NCBI RefSeq assembly: GCF_900142175.1
Contig: NZ_FQZX01000001.1
Span: forward strand, 1,612,001-1,676,000
DNA from: Maribacter aquivivus
GTDB taxonomy: Bacteria > Bacteroidota > Bacteroidia > Flavobacteriales > Flavobacteriaceae
DNA length: 64,000 bases
Reading direction: 5' to 3'
Shown in pieces: positions 56,901-64,000 of the stretch. The notes below the pieces were generated by a model. The model was not told the origin of the DNA, ran no database searches, and worked only from the letters and a program-made list of their open reading frames with translations. Each line of letters begins with the position of its first letter. Position 1 is the first letter of the stretch. The translations under genes were made by a program, and so were the position numbers.

Positions 56901-57753
56901 TTGTATTTAATTGCCACGTACCTGCTTCGCTACTGTTTTCAGTTAATTCTAATTGTTGTTTTTTTTGAATAAGTTGTTGATCTCTCTCTTTACTTTCTGT
57001 AATATCTTGGCAGGTTCCCATTATTGTTATGACCTCACCATGCGCATCGGTTATAACCTCGCCAATAGATTTCATGTTTTTAATCGTGCCATCTTTTAAA
57101 GCAATGCGATAATTTGAATCAGGGAAATGCTTTGTCTTTAAAGCTAGGTCAAATTTGGCAGCTATTTCTTCTTTATCCTCTATATGAACATATTCTAAAA
57201 ATGTTTCGAATGACAAAGGTTTTTCTTTATGTCGTTTTAGAATATGGTAAAAATTATCTGACCAGGTCAGCGTGTCTAAATTTATATCCCATTTCCAAGA
57301 GCCAGAATTTGCTAATTTCTCAGCATACTCCAATTGTTTTTTTAATATATGATTCTCAATGTTTTTTACTTTAGTATGGGTAATGTCGGTAATAAAACCA
57401 TGTAAGCTTGTGCATTTATTATCATTAGTAGTAGCATGTGTTGCTACGTGCAGAAAACGAGAACTTCCTTTAGGTGTTATTACTTCATATTCTAGTTCAA
57501 ATGAAACTCCTTTTAATAAAGCCTGAGTGTGCGCCTTTATAAGGTTTTCTTTTACAATACCTTCTTTGCAATTTCCGTAGATATTATCTGCATTGGGTAT
57601 GAATGTTTTTGGTACTTGATGAATTTCTCTCAGAACATCGTTCCAAGTCACTTTGTTAGAATCTACTTCAAATTGAAATATACCTATGTTTTTAATACTA
57701 CTAGGAGTAGTACTAGTTTTGTCTGTTTGAAGAAGAGTGTTTTCTGTACTCAT
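53971..57753 (-). CDS. Soluble multi-PAS sensor histidine kinase with eight PAS domains
   Basis: I use the ATG at 57753 (MSTENTLLQTDK); an upstream TTG would add nine residues. The 1,260-residue protein has no membrane segment. Eight PAS_3-type domains follow one another at about 127-residue spacing. The first (about 25-140) is divergent, and seven share the pattern GxWxW...WSDNLY...HxxD...YRI...DxxGxxxELxGTxQDIT (WSDN-type motifs near residue 166 and every 127 or so). The kinase core has the phosphoacceptor His1053 in ITSHNLRSPVSNL (HisKA-like), NLVSNSLKY, DNGLGIDM and GIGLFLTKA. The stacked PAS domains probably integrate signals by chain position. It is upstream of a lone receiver by 5 bp. 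Confidence 0.93.
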   Translation of the reverse strand: MSTENTLLQTDKTSTTPSSIKNIGIFQFEVDSNKVTWNDVLREIHQVPKTFIPNADNIYGNCKEGIVKENLIKAHTQALLKGVSFELEYEVITPKGSSRFLHVATHATTNDNKCTSLHGFITDITHTKVKNIENHILKKQLEYAEKLANSGSWKWDINLDTLTWSDNFYHILKRHKEKPLSFETFLEYVHIEDKEEIAAKFDLALKTKHFPDSNYRIALKDGTIKNMKSIGEVITDAHGEVITIMGTCQDITESKERDQQLIQKKQQLELTENSSEAGTWQLNTKTGAFKWSDNLYKITDFEYGEPISFEVLYARIHPKDKPHVDKALQSVKNTGIKKTFSHRLITRDKSIRTLEITADVVSNRINNDKVLIGTARDITDRIKIEHELIEKNQLLNFAEHLTTMGYWRYKPETDDVFWSDNLYQMFEQPKTDKLSFSTYFNKIHSDDKAFVKEKIDQSIIDHKFYDFTHRIVLSDNTIRFIQILGKVTINRNDGSQELLGTCLDVTDNESRELELSKKNQQLNVAEKMAMIGYWQWNTTTNEVFWSDNLHAIYGHDKREPLTFETYINYIHKEDKKTVVANLETAMKTGEFLESTYRIQLDDGSIKIIKSVGKITLNSKGEVLEMSGTCQDITENKKKELELLEINRQLNLAEQMAMLGMWVWKPSKNIFKWSDSLYKIYGFELGSDVNIDKAISMIYTPDKEKVKEVIKNLLNGIEVPRSTYRIIVNNNEIKTLEVRREISKDEHGNIELLGTTQDITHIVETEQLLQEKNHLLSFTEEMASMGSWQWNPHTGISKWSDNLYKLYDLELGVPIDMDLFLSRIHPEDSEKVVEHIEHIVATQKSESLLSYRIVLNDDSIRSLELMAEVVKDSNGQMIELIGTAQDVTDRIKREQDLIEKNQLLTFAEQLSSIGYWKWDIIQDVMEKSENLLKILDFEPGAKPDFKTYLKRVHPADREKVIDISQRIIETKKFDKFHHRIVKNDNSIKTIKLIGEVILDKEGNVIELIGSSQDITEQIEAHQKIMDTNRSLEKSTINLTSKNKQLAEFNHITSHNLRSPVSNLNALLGLYKSTENESKKIEIFEKFEIVIDHLTETLNALIETISIKNSAVEITQELCFEQTLLKTKEILAAELIKSNANIRCDFSKAQNVRYNPIYLESIFLNLVSNSLKYRSEDRVPEISITSNTVNGRITLEFEDNGLGIDMKSNGHKLFGLNKVFHKHPDAKGIGLFLTKAQIVAMGGSISAKSKVDVGTTFFIILN

Positions 57754-58216
57754 TTCATTCAAGAGTTTACTAATTAACAAGTGAAAACAAAACGGGGGTG
57801 GTTTTGAATGTAAAACAATATTGTGGCTAAATGGCTACAAGGTAATTAATAAATATTTGATTTGCAGAAGGTTTGTGAGTTAATTGAATTCTATAGTCAG
57901 ATATTCCAATGTCTATACATTTAATCTTAGTTGCGCGTATAGAGATAATATGAAGGTGAGACTTAGGGTTAACCTATGGAGTGATTTTTTATTTGTTCTC
58001 CGTAGATGTTTAACTACATAAATTTCAGTGATTTTAGAGTTTATTTATGAAAAGGAGTTTAATCTGAATACACCTTTTTAATATTTTAATGAATTAGGTA
58101 GATTTTTATATCTTGTACTAAATTAACCTGATATCGATTCTGAATTATATTCATTAGTCAATATCAGGTTGTTTTTTAATTTTTATTTAGAGTTGCTAGA
58201 TAATTTTGAATTTATA
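57754..58216. other. Gene-free 463-bp interval
   Basis: No convincing open frame is seen on either strand. It is AT-rich. A 23-codon frame (57950-58021, plus) is too short to claim. The interval ends in a long imperfect hairpin followed by a T-run (58125-58176, plus), although no plus-strand gene lies upstream of it. It could host a small RNA or the leader of the PAS kinase. Confidence 0.5.
58125..58176 (+). terminator. Orphan plus-strand terminator-like hairpin
   Basis: AACCTGATAT (58125-58134) pairs with ATATCAGGTT (58161-58170). The loop has a smaller TGAAT/ATTCA stem. The plus strand continues GTTTTTTAATTTTT. On the minus strand the stem is followed by AATTTAG, which is a poor terminator, so the shape favours the plus strand. 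Confidence 0.5.
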
Positions 58217-60238
58217 CTAGTTCAATAACCCAGCTCTTTCTAGCAATGCCTCAACCTTTGGTTCTGCTCCTCTAAATCTTTTGTAAAGTGTCATTGGGTT
58301 TTCGGTACCGCCTTGCGAAAGAACGTTGTCCTTAAATTTAGTGGCAACTTCTTTATTGAAAATTCCCTCTTCTTTAAAGTATGCAAAAGCATCTGCATCT
58401 AAAACTTCAGCCCATTTGTAACTGTAATATCCAGATGAATATCCTCCTTGAAAAATATGGGAAAATGCTGTACTCATACAAGTTTCCGGTGTTTCAGGGT
58501 AAAGGCTTGTATCTTTAAAAGCTTCATCTTCATGAGCTTTAACGTTGGTTATGCCTGTAGGGTCAACACCATGCCAAGACATGTCTAAAAGTCCAAAACT
58601 CAATTGACGCAAGGTTTGCATTCCTTCTTGGAATGTGGCGGACTCTTTTATTTTCTGAACCAATTCCATTGGTATAGTTTCTCCTGTTTCGTAATGTTTG
58701 GCAAATAACTCTAATGCTTCCTTCTCATAACACCAGTTTTCTAAAACCTGACTCGGTAATTCTACAAAATCCCAAAATACAGATGTTCCAGATAGGCTAG
58801 GGTAGGTGGTGTTTGCCAGCATACCATGTAAACCGTGACCAAATTCATGAAACAAAGTAGTAACCTCGTTAAAAGTCAGTAATGATGGCTTGCTTTTTGT
58901 TGACGGAGTAAAGTTGCATACGTTAGATATATGTGGACGTACATTTTCGCCATTTCGCTTCCATTGCGATTTGTATGAAGTCATCCATGCGCCACCTCTT
59001 TTACCTGCTCTTGGGTGAAAATCTGCATAAAATAATGAAATTAAATTTTTATCGGTATCGTAAACCTTATAGGTTTTAACCTCGTCATGATATTTTTCAA
59101 TGTCGTGTACTTCTTCGAACTGTAAATCAAATAAGTTTTCGGCTACTTTAAAAACACCGTTGATTACATTTTCTAGTTTAAAGTAAGGTTTCAGTTTCTC
59201 ATCATCTAAATTGAATAGCTCTTGCTTTAATTTTTCAGAATAATAACTGCTATCCCATTTTTCTAAACGGTCAATATTATCTAGTTTTTTTGCAAAATCT
59301 TCTAATTGCTTAAACTCACGCTCTGCAGCAGGTTTGGCTTTTGCCAGTAATTCATTTAAGAAAGAATGCACTTTCTCTGGAGTCTCTGCCATACGTTCTT
59401 CAAGAACAAAATTAGCGTGTGTTTTGTATCCTAAAAGATTGGCTCTCTCAAAACGTAATTTTGCAATTTCAAGAACATTTTCTTGATTGTCTAATTCGTC
59501 ATTATGAAATGCTTTACTTCCAAATGCCATAGAAAGCTCTTTACGTAACTCCCTATTTTTAGCATATTTCATAAAGGGAATGTAGCTTGGGTAATCTAAA
59601 GTAATCATCCAACCATCTTCTTTACCTTTTGAAATGGCTAATTGTGCTGCGGCTTCTTTTTCACCTTCTGGTAATCCGTCTAAATCAGCTTCATCTGTTA
59701 GGTGCAATTGATATTTATTGGTTTCAGCAAGTACATTCTCGCCAAAAGTCAATTTCAATTTTGCAAGCTTTGCATCTATAGCTCTTAAGCGTGTTTTCTT
59801 TTCTTCGGATAAATTGGCTCCGTTTCTACTAAAGCTCTTGTATTTTTTATCTAAAAGTGTATTTTGTTCTACCGTAAGGTTTAAACTATCTTTTTGATCA
59901 TAAACAGCTTTTACTCTTTTGAATAACGCTTCGTTTAATGTGATATCATTACCAAATTCTGAAAGTAAGGGAGAAACCTCTTGCGCTATTTTCTGAATTT
60001 CCTCGTTAGTTTCTGCGGAATTCAAGTTGAAAAATACACTTGATATTCTGTCTAATTGCTGACCAGAAAACTCTAAGGCTTCTATGGTGTTTTCAAAAGT
60101 AGGAGCATCTGTATTTTCTGTAATGGCATCAATTTCTGCTCTTGCATCTTCAATAGATTTTAAGAAAGCAGGCTTAAAGTGCTCATTTTTTATTTGTGAA
60201 AAAGGAGCAGTATCAAAAGGGGATAATAATGGATTCAT
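58217..60238 (-). CDS. M3 family metallopeptidase (oligopeptidase A / peptidyl-dipeptidase Dcp type)
   Basis: A 673-residue cytosolic zinc peptidase that degrades oligopeptides. The zinc motif is FHEFGHGLHGML (first His at about residue 464), followed by the downstream conserved Glu in FVELPSQVLENWCYE. Other family signs: FYADFHPRAGKRGGAWMTS and YSSGYYSYKWAEVLDADAF. Length matches the dcp/prlC family. Its transcript enters the gene-free interval at 58216. A 160-bp non-coding stretch with hairpins separates it from purE. Confidence 0.95.
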   Translation of the reverse strand: MNPLLSPFDTAPFSQIKNEHFKPAFLKSIEDARAEIDAITENTDAPTFENTIEALEFSGQQLDRISSVFFNLNSAETNEEIQKIAQEVSPLLSEFGNDITLNEALFKRVKAVYDQKDSLNLTVEQNTLLDKKYKSFSRNGANLSEEKKTRLRAIDAKLAKLKLTFGENVLAETNKYQLHLTDEADLDGLPEGEKEAAAQLAISKGKEDGWMITLDYPSYIPFMKYAKNRELRKELSMAFGSKAFHNDELDNQENVLEIAKLRFERANLLGYKTHANFVLEERMAETPEKVHSFLNELLAKAKPAAEREFKQLEDFAKKLDNIDRLEKWDSSYYSEKLKQELFNLDDEKLKPYFKLENVINGVFKVAENLFDLQFEEVHDIEKYHDEVKTYKVYDTDKNLISLFYADFHPRAGKRGGAWMTSYKSQWKRNGENVRPHISNVCNFTPSTKSKPSLLTFNEVTTLFHEFGHGLHGMLANTTYPSLSGTSVFWDFVELPSQVLENWCYEKEALELFAKHYETGETIPMELVQKIKESATFQEGMQTLRQLSFGLLDMSWHGVDPTGITNVKAHEDEAFKDTSLYPETPETCMSTAFSHIFQGGYSSGYYSYKWAEVLDADAFAYFKEEGIFNKEVATKFKDNVLSQGGTENPMTLYKRFRGAEPKVEALLERAGLLN

Positions 60239-60300
60239 ATTTCAAGTTCAAGTATAAGCGTCAAATTCAAGACCGCTTAAATAAATTAAAATCAGTTTTA

Positions 60301-60345
60301 CTCGATAATCGAGATTAAAATGCTTCGACGTTTCAGTCGAAATCT
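60301..60345. repeat. Pair of inverted-repeat hairpins between dcp and purE
   Basis: CTCGATAATCGAG (60301-60313) is a short palindrome. TTCGAC (60324-60329) pairs with GTCGAA (60336-60341) around a 6-base loop. They lie in the 160-bp gap that follows the purE stop on the minus strand and lack a clear T-run. They could be degenerate dispersed hairpins or a weak terminator. Confidence 0.45.
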
Positions 60346-60398
60346 AAATAGAATTTTCAATTCAATGCTTCGCGGATTGCTCCGAGGTTGTTTACTAA

Positions 60399-60887
60399 CT
60401 ATTTACCGTTAACAGCCTTTGCGCCTTCAATTACTTTTTGCTTCAGACCTTCTTTATAAAATATAATTTTATCTAAAACGCATTTATCTGAACTGCCGAT
60501 AATCTGCGCAGCTAAAATTCCTGCATTTTTAGCTCCGTTCAGCGCAACTGTTGCTACTGGTACGCCACCTGGCATTTGAAGTATAGATAAGATAGAGTCC
60601 CAGCCATCAATAGAATTACTACTTTTTACAGGAACTCCAATTACTGGTAATGGAGACATAGACGCTACCATACCTGGTAAGTGAGCAGCGCCACCGGCAC
60701 CTGCTATGATTACTGCATAGCCTTTTGTGTGTGCATTTTTACTGAAATCGAATAATTTTTCTGGTGTTCTGTGGGCAGATACAATATCAACATCTACCTC
60801 TATATCAAAACCTCTTAAAATATCTATGGCTTCCTGCATTACGGGCATGTCACTTGTACTTCCCATTACTACGGCTACTTTACTCAT
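60399..60887 (-). CDS. purE: N5-carboxyaminoimidazole ribonucleotide mutase
   Basis: A 162-residue class I PurE that converts N5-CAIR to CAIR in purine synthesis. Motifs: VVMGSTSDMPVMQEA (about 5-19), SAHRTPEKL, AGAGGAAHLPGMVASMSPLPVIGVPV, and DSILSILQMPGGVPVATVAL. Normal length. It follows purK by 5 bp on the same strand, the usual pair that carries out the PurK/PurE two-step reaction. Confidence 0.97.
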   Translation of the reverse strand: MSKVAVVMGSTSDMPVMQEAIDILRGFDIEVDVDIVSAHRTPEKLFDFSKNAHTKGYAVIIAGAGGAAHLPGMVASMSPLPVIGVPVKSSNSIDGWDSILSILQMPGGVPVATVALNGAKNAGILAAQIIGSSDKCVLDKIIFYKEGLKQKVIEGAKAVNGK

Positions 60888-60892
60888 GTTTT

Positions 60893-62047
60893 TTATTTTG
60901 AAATCACTTGAATTGTTGACTTTACTTTTTCGGCAATAGCTCTTGCTTTTTCCAAATTACTATTGACTATGGTTACATGTCCCATTTTTCTGAACGGTCT
61001 TGTTTGTGCTTTGCCATAAATATGAGGCGTTACTCCTTCCATCGCTAAAATTTCTGCTATATTTTTATAAACGACATCACCTGTATGGCCTTCTGCACCT
61101 ACTAAATTTACCATGACACCTGCTACTTTGCTATCGGTGTTTCCTAAAGGTAAACCTAGAATACTGCGAATGTGTTGTTCAAATTGATTGGTGTAGCTGG
61201 CTTCAATACTGTAGTGCCCACTGTTATGTGGTCTTGGTGCTACTTCGTTTACCAATATTTTATCATCTTCGGTTTGGAACATTTCAACAGCCAGCAATCC
61301 TGTAAGTCCTATTTTATCTGCAACTTTTAATGCTAATGCTCTTGCCTTTTCAGCTACTTTATCATCAATACGTGCAGGGCAAATTACATATTCCACTTGG
61401 TTGGCTTCTGGATGAAATTCCATCTCTACCACTGGATATGTTTTAATTTCTCCTTCAGAATTTCTAGAGACAATTACAGCTAATTCGTTTTTAAACGGAA
61501 TCATAACCTCTGTAATACATTCACCTGTAGGTAAGCCCTTTAAATCTGCTAAACTTCTAACGACTTTTACTCCTTGTCCGTCATAACCAAACTGTGCAAC
61601 CTTCCAAACAAACGGAAATTGTAATCCTCCGTTTTCAATGCTATCCTCAATTTCACTTAGGTATGCAAAACGCTGAAAATCTGCAGTAGGTATTTCATTG
61701 TCAACGTAAAACAATTTCTGTTTTGCCTTATTTTGAATAATACGCAATGCGTTAGGTTGTGGGTATACTTTTACTCCTTCATCTTCTAATTTCTCTAAAG
61801 CATCAAGATTTACGTTTTCTATCTCTATGGTTAGCACATCTACGTCTTTACCAAAATTGTATACCGTATTAAAATCTAATAGACTGCCTTGTACAAATTC
61901 ATTACACGACATTCTACTTGGTGCTTCAGAAGAAGCATCTAGAACTTTGGTGTAAATATCCCATTTTCGTGTTTCGTACAACATCATTTTACCTAGTTGA
62001 CCACCACCTAAAATGCCTAATTTAAAATCTGAAGAAAAATAATCCAT
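60893..62047 (-). CDS. purK: N5-carboxyaminoimidazole ribonucleotide synthase
   Basis: A 384-residue ATP-grasp enzyme that carboxylates AIR with bicarbonate and ATP. It has the opening LGILGGGQLGKMML, the loop FVWKVAQFGYDGQGVKVV, and the metal/ATP motif LAVEMFQTEDDKILVNEVAPRPHNSGHYSIEA. Normal length. It is the first gene of a purK-purE unit with its own promoter at 62091-62119 and lies divergent from hpt-adk. Confidence 0.97.
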   Translation of the reverse strand: MDYFSSDFKLGILGGGQLGKMMLYETRKWDIYTKVLDASSEAPSRMSCNEFVQGSLLDFNTVYNFGKDVDVLTIEIENVNLDALEKLEDEGVKVYPQPNALRIIQNKAKQKLFYVDNEIPTADFQRFAYLSEIEDSIENGGLQFPFVWKVAQFGYDGQGVKVVRSLADLKGLPTGECITEVMIPFKNELAVIVSRNSEGEIKTYPVVEMEFHPEANQVEYVICPARIDDKVAEKARALALKVADKIGLTGLLAVEMFQTEDDKILVNEVAPRPHNSGHYSIEASYTNQFEQHIRSILGLPLGNTDSKVAGVMVNLVGAEGHTGDVVYKNIAEILAMEGVTPHIYGKAQTRPFRKMGHVTIVNSNLEKARAIAEKVKSTIQVISK

Positions 62048-62090
62048 ATAATTGTTGCTTTGGGCAGTTGAAAAAACGCCTTAAGTACTA

Positions 62091-62119
62091 CAAAAATACG
62101 GTTAAATCTTAGAAACCAA
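62091..62119 (-). promoter_or_regulatory. Promoter of purK-purE
   Basis: On the minus strand TTG (62119-62117) is followed after 18 bp by TATTTTTG (62098-62091), a full Bacteroidota consensus. The leader would be about 39 nt. It is divergent from the hpt-adk -7 at 62153. Confidence 0.7.
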
Positions 62120-62152
62120 TTCCTTTCTAATCAAAAACACAAGGCAATACCT

Positions 62153-62160
62153 TATCTTTG
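62153..62160 (+). promoter_or_regulatory. Bacteroidota -7 element upstream of hpt-adk
   Basis: TATCTTTG matches TAnnTTTG. It lies 23 bp before the TTG start at 62184. No -33 TTG is seen at the standard spacing. Confidence 0.45.
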
Positions 62161-62183
62161 CAAACCTTGATAATTTATGAAAA

Positions 62184-63293
62184 TTGATACAAATTCACGA
62201 CAAGTTTTTTAAACCTTATCTCAGCGAATCTGAAATTTTGCAGGCTGTAAAAACGGTTGCAGATAAAATTGCCGAAGATTATAAAGATGAGACGCCCATT
62301 TTTGTAGGCGTGTTGAATGGATCTTTTATGTTCGTTTCAGATTTAATGAAGGCCTATGAACACCCTTGCGAAGTTTCGTTTGTAAGACTTAGTTCTTACC
62401 AAGGCTTAACATCTACGGGTATTGTAGAGACATTGTTAGATGTGCCAGAAAATATTGAAGGGCGTAGTGTTATTATTTTAGAAGATATTATTGATACAGG
62501 ACGTACCTTGCAGAAACTGGTGCATTTATTTTCAAAAACTAAGGTTAAAGAATTTAAAATAGCCAGTCTTTTTTATAAGCCAGATGTATATAGGGGAGAA
62601 TACGCTATCGACTATTTTGGTTTGGCAATACCTGACAATTTTATTGTTGGTTATGGTCTAGATTATAAAGAACAAGGACGAAATTTAAAAGAAGTATACC
62701 AATTAAACCAGAAACATATGATTAATCTTGTACTCTTTGGTAAGCCAGGAGCCGGCAAGGGCACACAAGCACAATTTCTAAAAGAAAAATATAATTTAAA
62801 GCATATTTCTACCGGAGATGTTTTTAGATTTAATATCAAAAACGGAACGGAGTTGGGCACTTTGGCCAAGTCATATATTGATAAAGGAGAGCTAGTGCCA
62901 GATGAGGTGACAATTAAAATGTTGCAAGAAGAAGTGGAGAAGAACGCTGATGCTGACGGATTCATTTTTGACGGTTTTCCAAGAACTGCTGCACAAGCTG
63001 AAGCTCTTGATAATTTCTTAGAATCTAAAGATATGGGCATCAATGCAACCATCGCTTTAGAGGCAAATGATGAAATTTTAATTGATCGTCTTTTAGAAAG
63101 AGGTAAGGTTAGTGGTAGAACAGATGACCAAGATGTAGCTAAAATTAGAAATCGTTTTGATGAGTACAATGCAAAAACTACTCCTGTAAAAGAATTTTAC
63201 GAGGCTCAAGGTAAGTTTCATAGCGTAAACGGTATTGGCTCAATAGCTGATATTACCGAACGCCTAACGAAAGTGATCGAAGGCTTAAAATAA
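62184..63293 (+). CDS. Bifunctional hypoxanthine phosphoribosyltransferase / adenylate kinase fusion
   Basis: A 369-residue fusion. Residues 1-178 are a purine phosphoribosyltransferase of the Hpt type with FVGVLNGSFMFVSDLM, the PRPP motif VIILEDIIDTGRTL, and a YGLDYKEQGRNL end. Residues 179-369 are adenylate kinase: Met179, MINLVLFGKPGAGKGTQAQF (Walker A), FDGFPRTAAQAE, and a short lid around RGKVSGRTDDQDV. It joins purine salvage with AMP phosphorylation. The start is TTG at 62184, which is the family start position (MIQIHDK); the ATG at 62177 is in another frame. It is divergent from purK; obg starts 61 bp after its stop. Confidence 0.93.
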   Translation: MIQIHDKFFKPYLSESEILQAVKTVADKIAEDYKDETPIFVGVLNGSFMFVSDLMKAYEHPCEVSFVRLSSYQGLTSTGIVETLLDVPENIEGRSVIILEDIIDTGRTLQKLVHLFSKTKVKEFKIASLFYKPDVYRGEYAIDYFGLAIPDNFIVGYGLDYKEQGRNLKEVYQLNQKHMINLVLFGKPGAGKGTQAQFLKEKYNLKHISTGDVFRFNIKNGTELGTLAKSYIDKGELVPDEVTIKMLQEEVEKNADADGFIFDGFPRTAAQAEALDNFLESKDMGINATIALEANDEILIDRLLERGKVSGRTDDQDVAKIRNRFDEYNAKTTPVKEFYEAQGKFHSVNGIGSIADITERLTKVIEGLK

Positions 63294-63354
63294 TATAGAA
63301 TCTCTTTTATCAACCATAAGGTTTGATGAAGATTTTTGAACTGAAAGAATAACA

Positions 63355-64000
63355 ATGACCGAAGGTAATTTTGTAGACTACGTAAAAGTGGGTTTGACTT
63401 CTGGTAAAGGAGGCAAGGGATCTGTGCATTTGCACCGTGAAAAATTTATTACCAAAGGTGGTCCTGATGGTGGTGATGGTGGTCGTGGCGGACATATAAT
63501 TGTCCGAGGTAACGAGAACCTTTGGACCTTAATTAATTTTAAATACACAAAACATTTTAAAGCTGGGCATGGTGCACACGGTAGTAAAAGCCGTAGTACT
63601 GGTGCAGATGGTGAAGATGTGTATTTAGATGTGCCGTTGGGTACAGTTGTAAAAGATTTTGAAACCAAAGATGTCCTTTTTGAAATCACCGAACATGGCG
63701 AAGAACGCATTCTGCTTCAAGGCGGTATGGGAGGTCGTGGTAACTGGCATTTTAGAACATCTACAAACCAAACACCTAGATATGCCCAACCGGGTATGGA
63801 TGGCTTAGAAGGTGAATTTTTGTTAGAACTTAAAGTTCTTGCTGATGTAGGTCTAGTAGGTTTCCCTAATGCTGGTAAGTCTACTTTATTATCTGTAATA
63901 ACTTCGGCAAAACCAAAAATTGCAGATTACGAATTTACTACCCTAAAACCTAACTTAGGTATTGTAGAATATCGCGACTTTAAGAGTTTTGTAATGGCAG
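63355..64000 (+). CDS. obg: GTPase Obg/CgtA, N-terminal part
   Basis: The gene runs off the right edge; about 215 residues are visible, starting at the ATG 63355 ([20 protein letters not shown]). The glycine-rich Obg fold ([14 protein letters not shown], about 36-49) is complete. The G1 P-loop is [14 protein letters not shown] (about 167-180), followed by the switch region [13 protein letters not shown] (about 188-200). Obg GTPases take part in ribosome assembly and the stress response. It starts 61 bp after hpt-adk. Confidence 0.96.
   Translation, partial: MTEGNFVDYVKVGLTSGKGGKGSVHLHREKFITKGGPDGGDGGRGGHIIVRGNENLWTLINFKYTKHFKAGHGAHGSKSRSTGADGEDVYLDVPLGTVVKDFETKDVLFEITEHGEERILLQGGMGGRGNWHFRTSTNQTPRYAQPGMDGLEGEFLLELKVLADVGLVGFPNAGKSTLLSVITSAKPKIADYEFTTLKPNLGIVEYRDFKSFVMA

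Noticed and set aside
57950..58021. 23-codon plus-strand frame in the gene-free interval
   Set aside because: It is too short, has no homology signal I can see, and could arise by chance.
63378..63710. Minus-strand frame inside obg
   Set aside because: It is antisense to the glycine-rich Obg fold, which is certain; low-complexity Pro/Ser text results.
1..64000. CRISPR arrays, IS elements, integrases and prophage genes
   Set aside because: I looked for direct-repeat arrays, transposase motifs and phage structural genes and found none; the holin-like gene at 36711 stands alone among housekeeping genes.

Overview
The window looks like ordinary core chromosome of a Flavobacteriaceae bacterium (Bacteroidota), probably a marine lineage near Maribacter or Zobellia; the genus is a guess. 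The base composition is AT-rich. There are two PorP/SprF proteins, a Calx-beta adhesin with a gliding-motility-associated C-terminal domain (a type IX secretion, T9SS, type B substrate), a folK-dNK fusion, an hpt-adk fusion, a BamA operon with two OmpH/Skp genes, and Bacteroidota-type promoters (TTG, about 18-20 bp, TAnnTTTG). I see no insertion sequence, integrase, prophage, CRISPR array or rRNA.

Layout: 1-6 kb holds an mscS fragment, a DUF255 thioredoxin-like protein, a dodecin, a Nfu protein with a doubled N-domain, an orphan PorP/SprF and a VWA lipoprotein. 6-10.5 kb holds a LytS/LytTR-type two-component pair, a gamma-carbonic-anhydrase-like protein and fabD. 10.7-17.7 kb is a surface-adhesin operon (adhesin, PorP/SprF, OmpA). 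17.7-24.6 kb holds an unusual NRAMP, sanA, tRNA-Leu and tRNA-Gly with their own promoter and terminator, mutS, a SpoU methyltransferase and folK-dNK. 24.7-33 kb holds sppA, a queuosine precursor transporter, an AsmA-like protein, DUF2797, a GH3-like enzyme and a small alpha/beta-hydrolase-like protein. 33-38.6 kb holds tig-clpP-clpX and pdxJ-hydrolase-holin-like. 38.7-45.9 kb is an envelope biogenesis run (CBS protein, nadK, DUF6089, uppS, bamA, two ompH). 45.9-51.4 kb holds a GT2/methyltransferase/ketosynthase III cluster and gcvP. 51.5-57.8 kb holds a UbiA-like membrane protein, an ECF sigma factor with a tiny zinc anti-sigma-like partner, a rhodanese, and a soluble histidine kinase with eight PAS domains plus a lone receiver. 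58-64 kb holds an M3 peptidase, purE, purK, hpt-adk and the start of obg.

How the genes work together: the OmpA and PorP-like proteins next to the adhesin are its likely secretion or attachment partners. uppS, bamA and the OmpH chaperones serve peptidoglycan/lipid carrier supply and outer-membrane protein assembly. purE, purK and hpt-adk cover purine synthesis and salvage and sit on either side of a divergent promoter region. tig, clpP and clpX form the usual folding and proteolysis block.

No clear previously undescribed multi-gene system is visible. The features most worth a second look are the eight-PAS kinase and its receiver, the 463-bp gene-free stretch after it that ends in an orphan plus-strand terminator, the gene fusions, and several family members that lack hallmark residues (NRAMP without DPGN, dodecin without the flavin-stacking Trp, UbiA-like protein without its first Asp motif).
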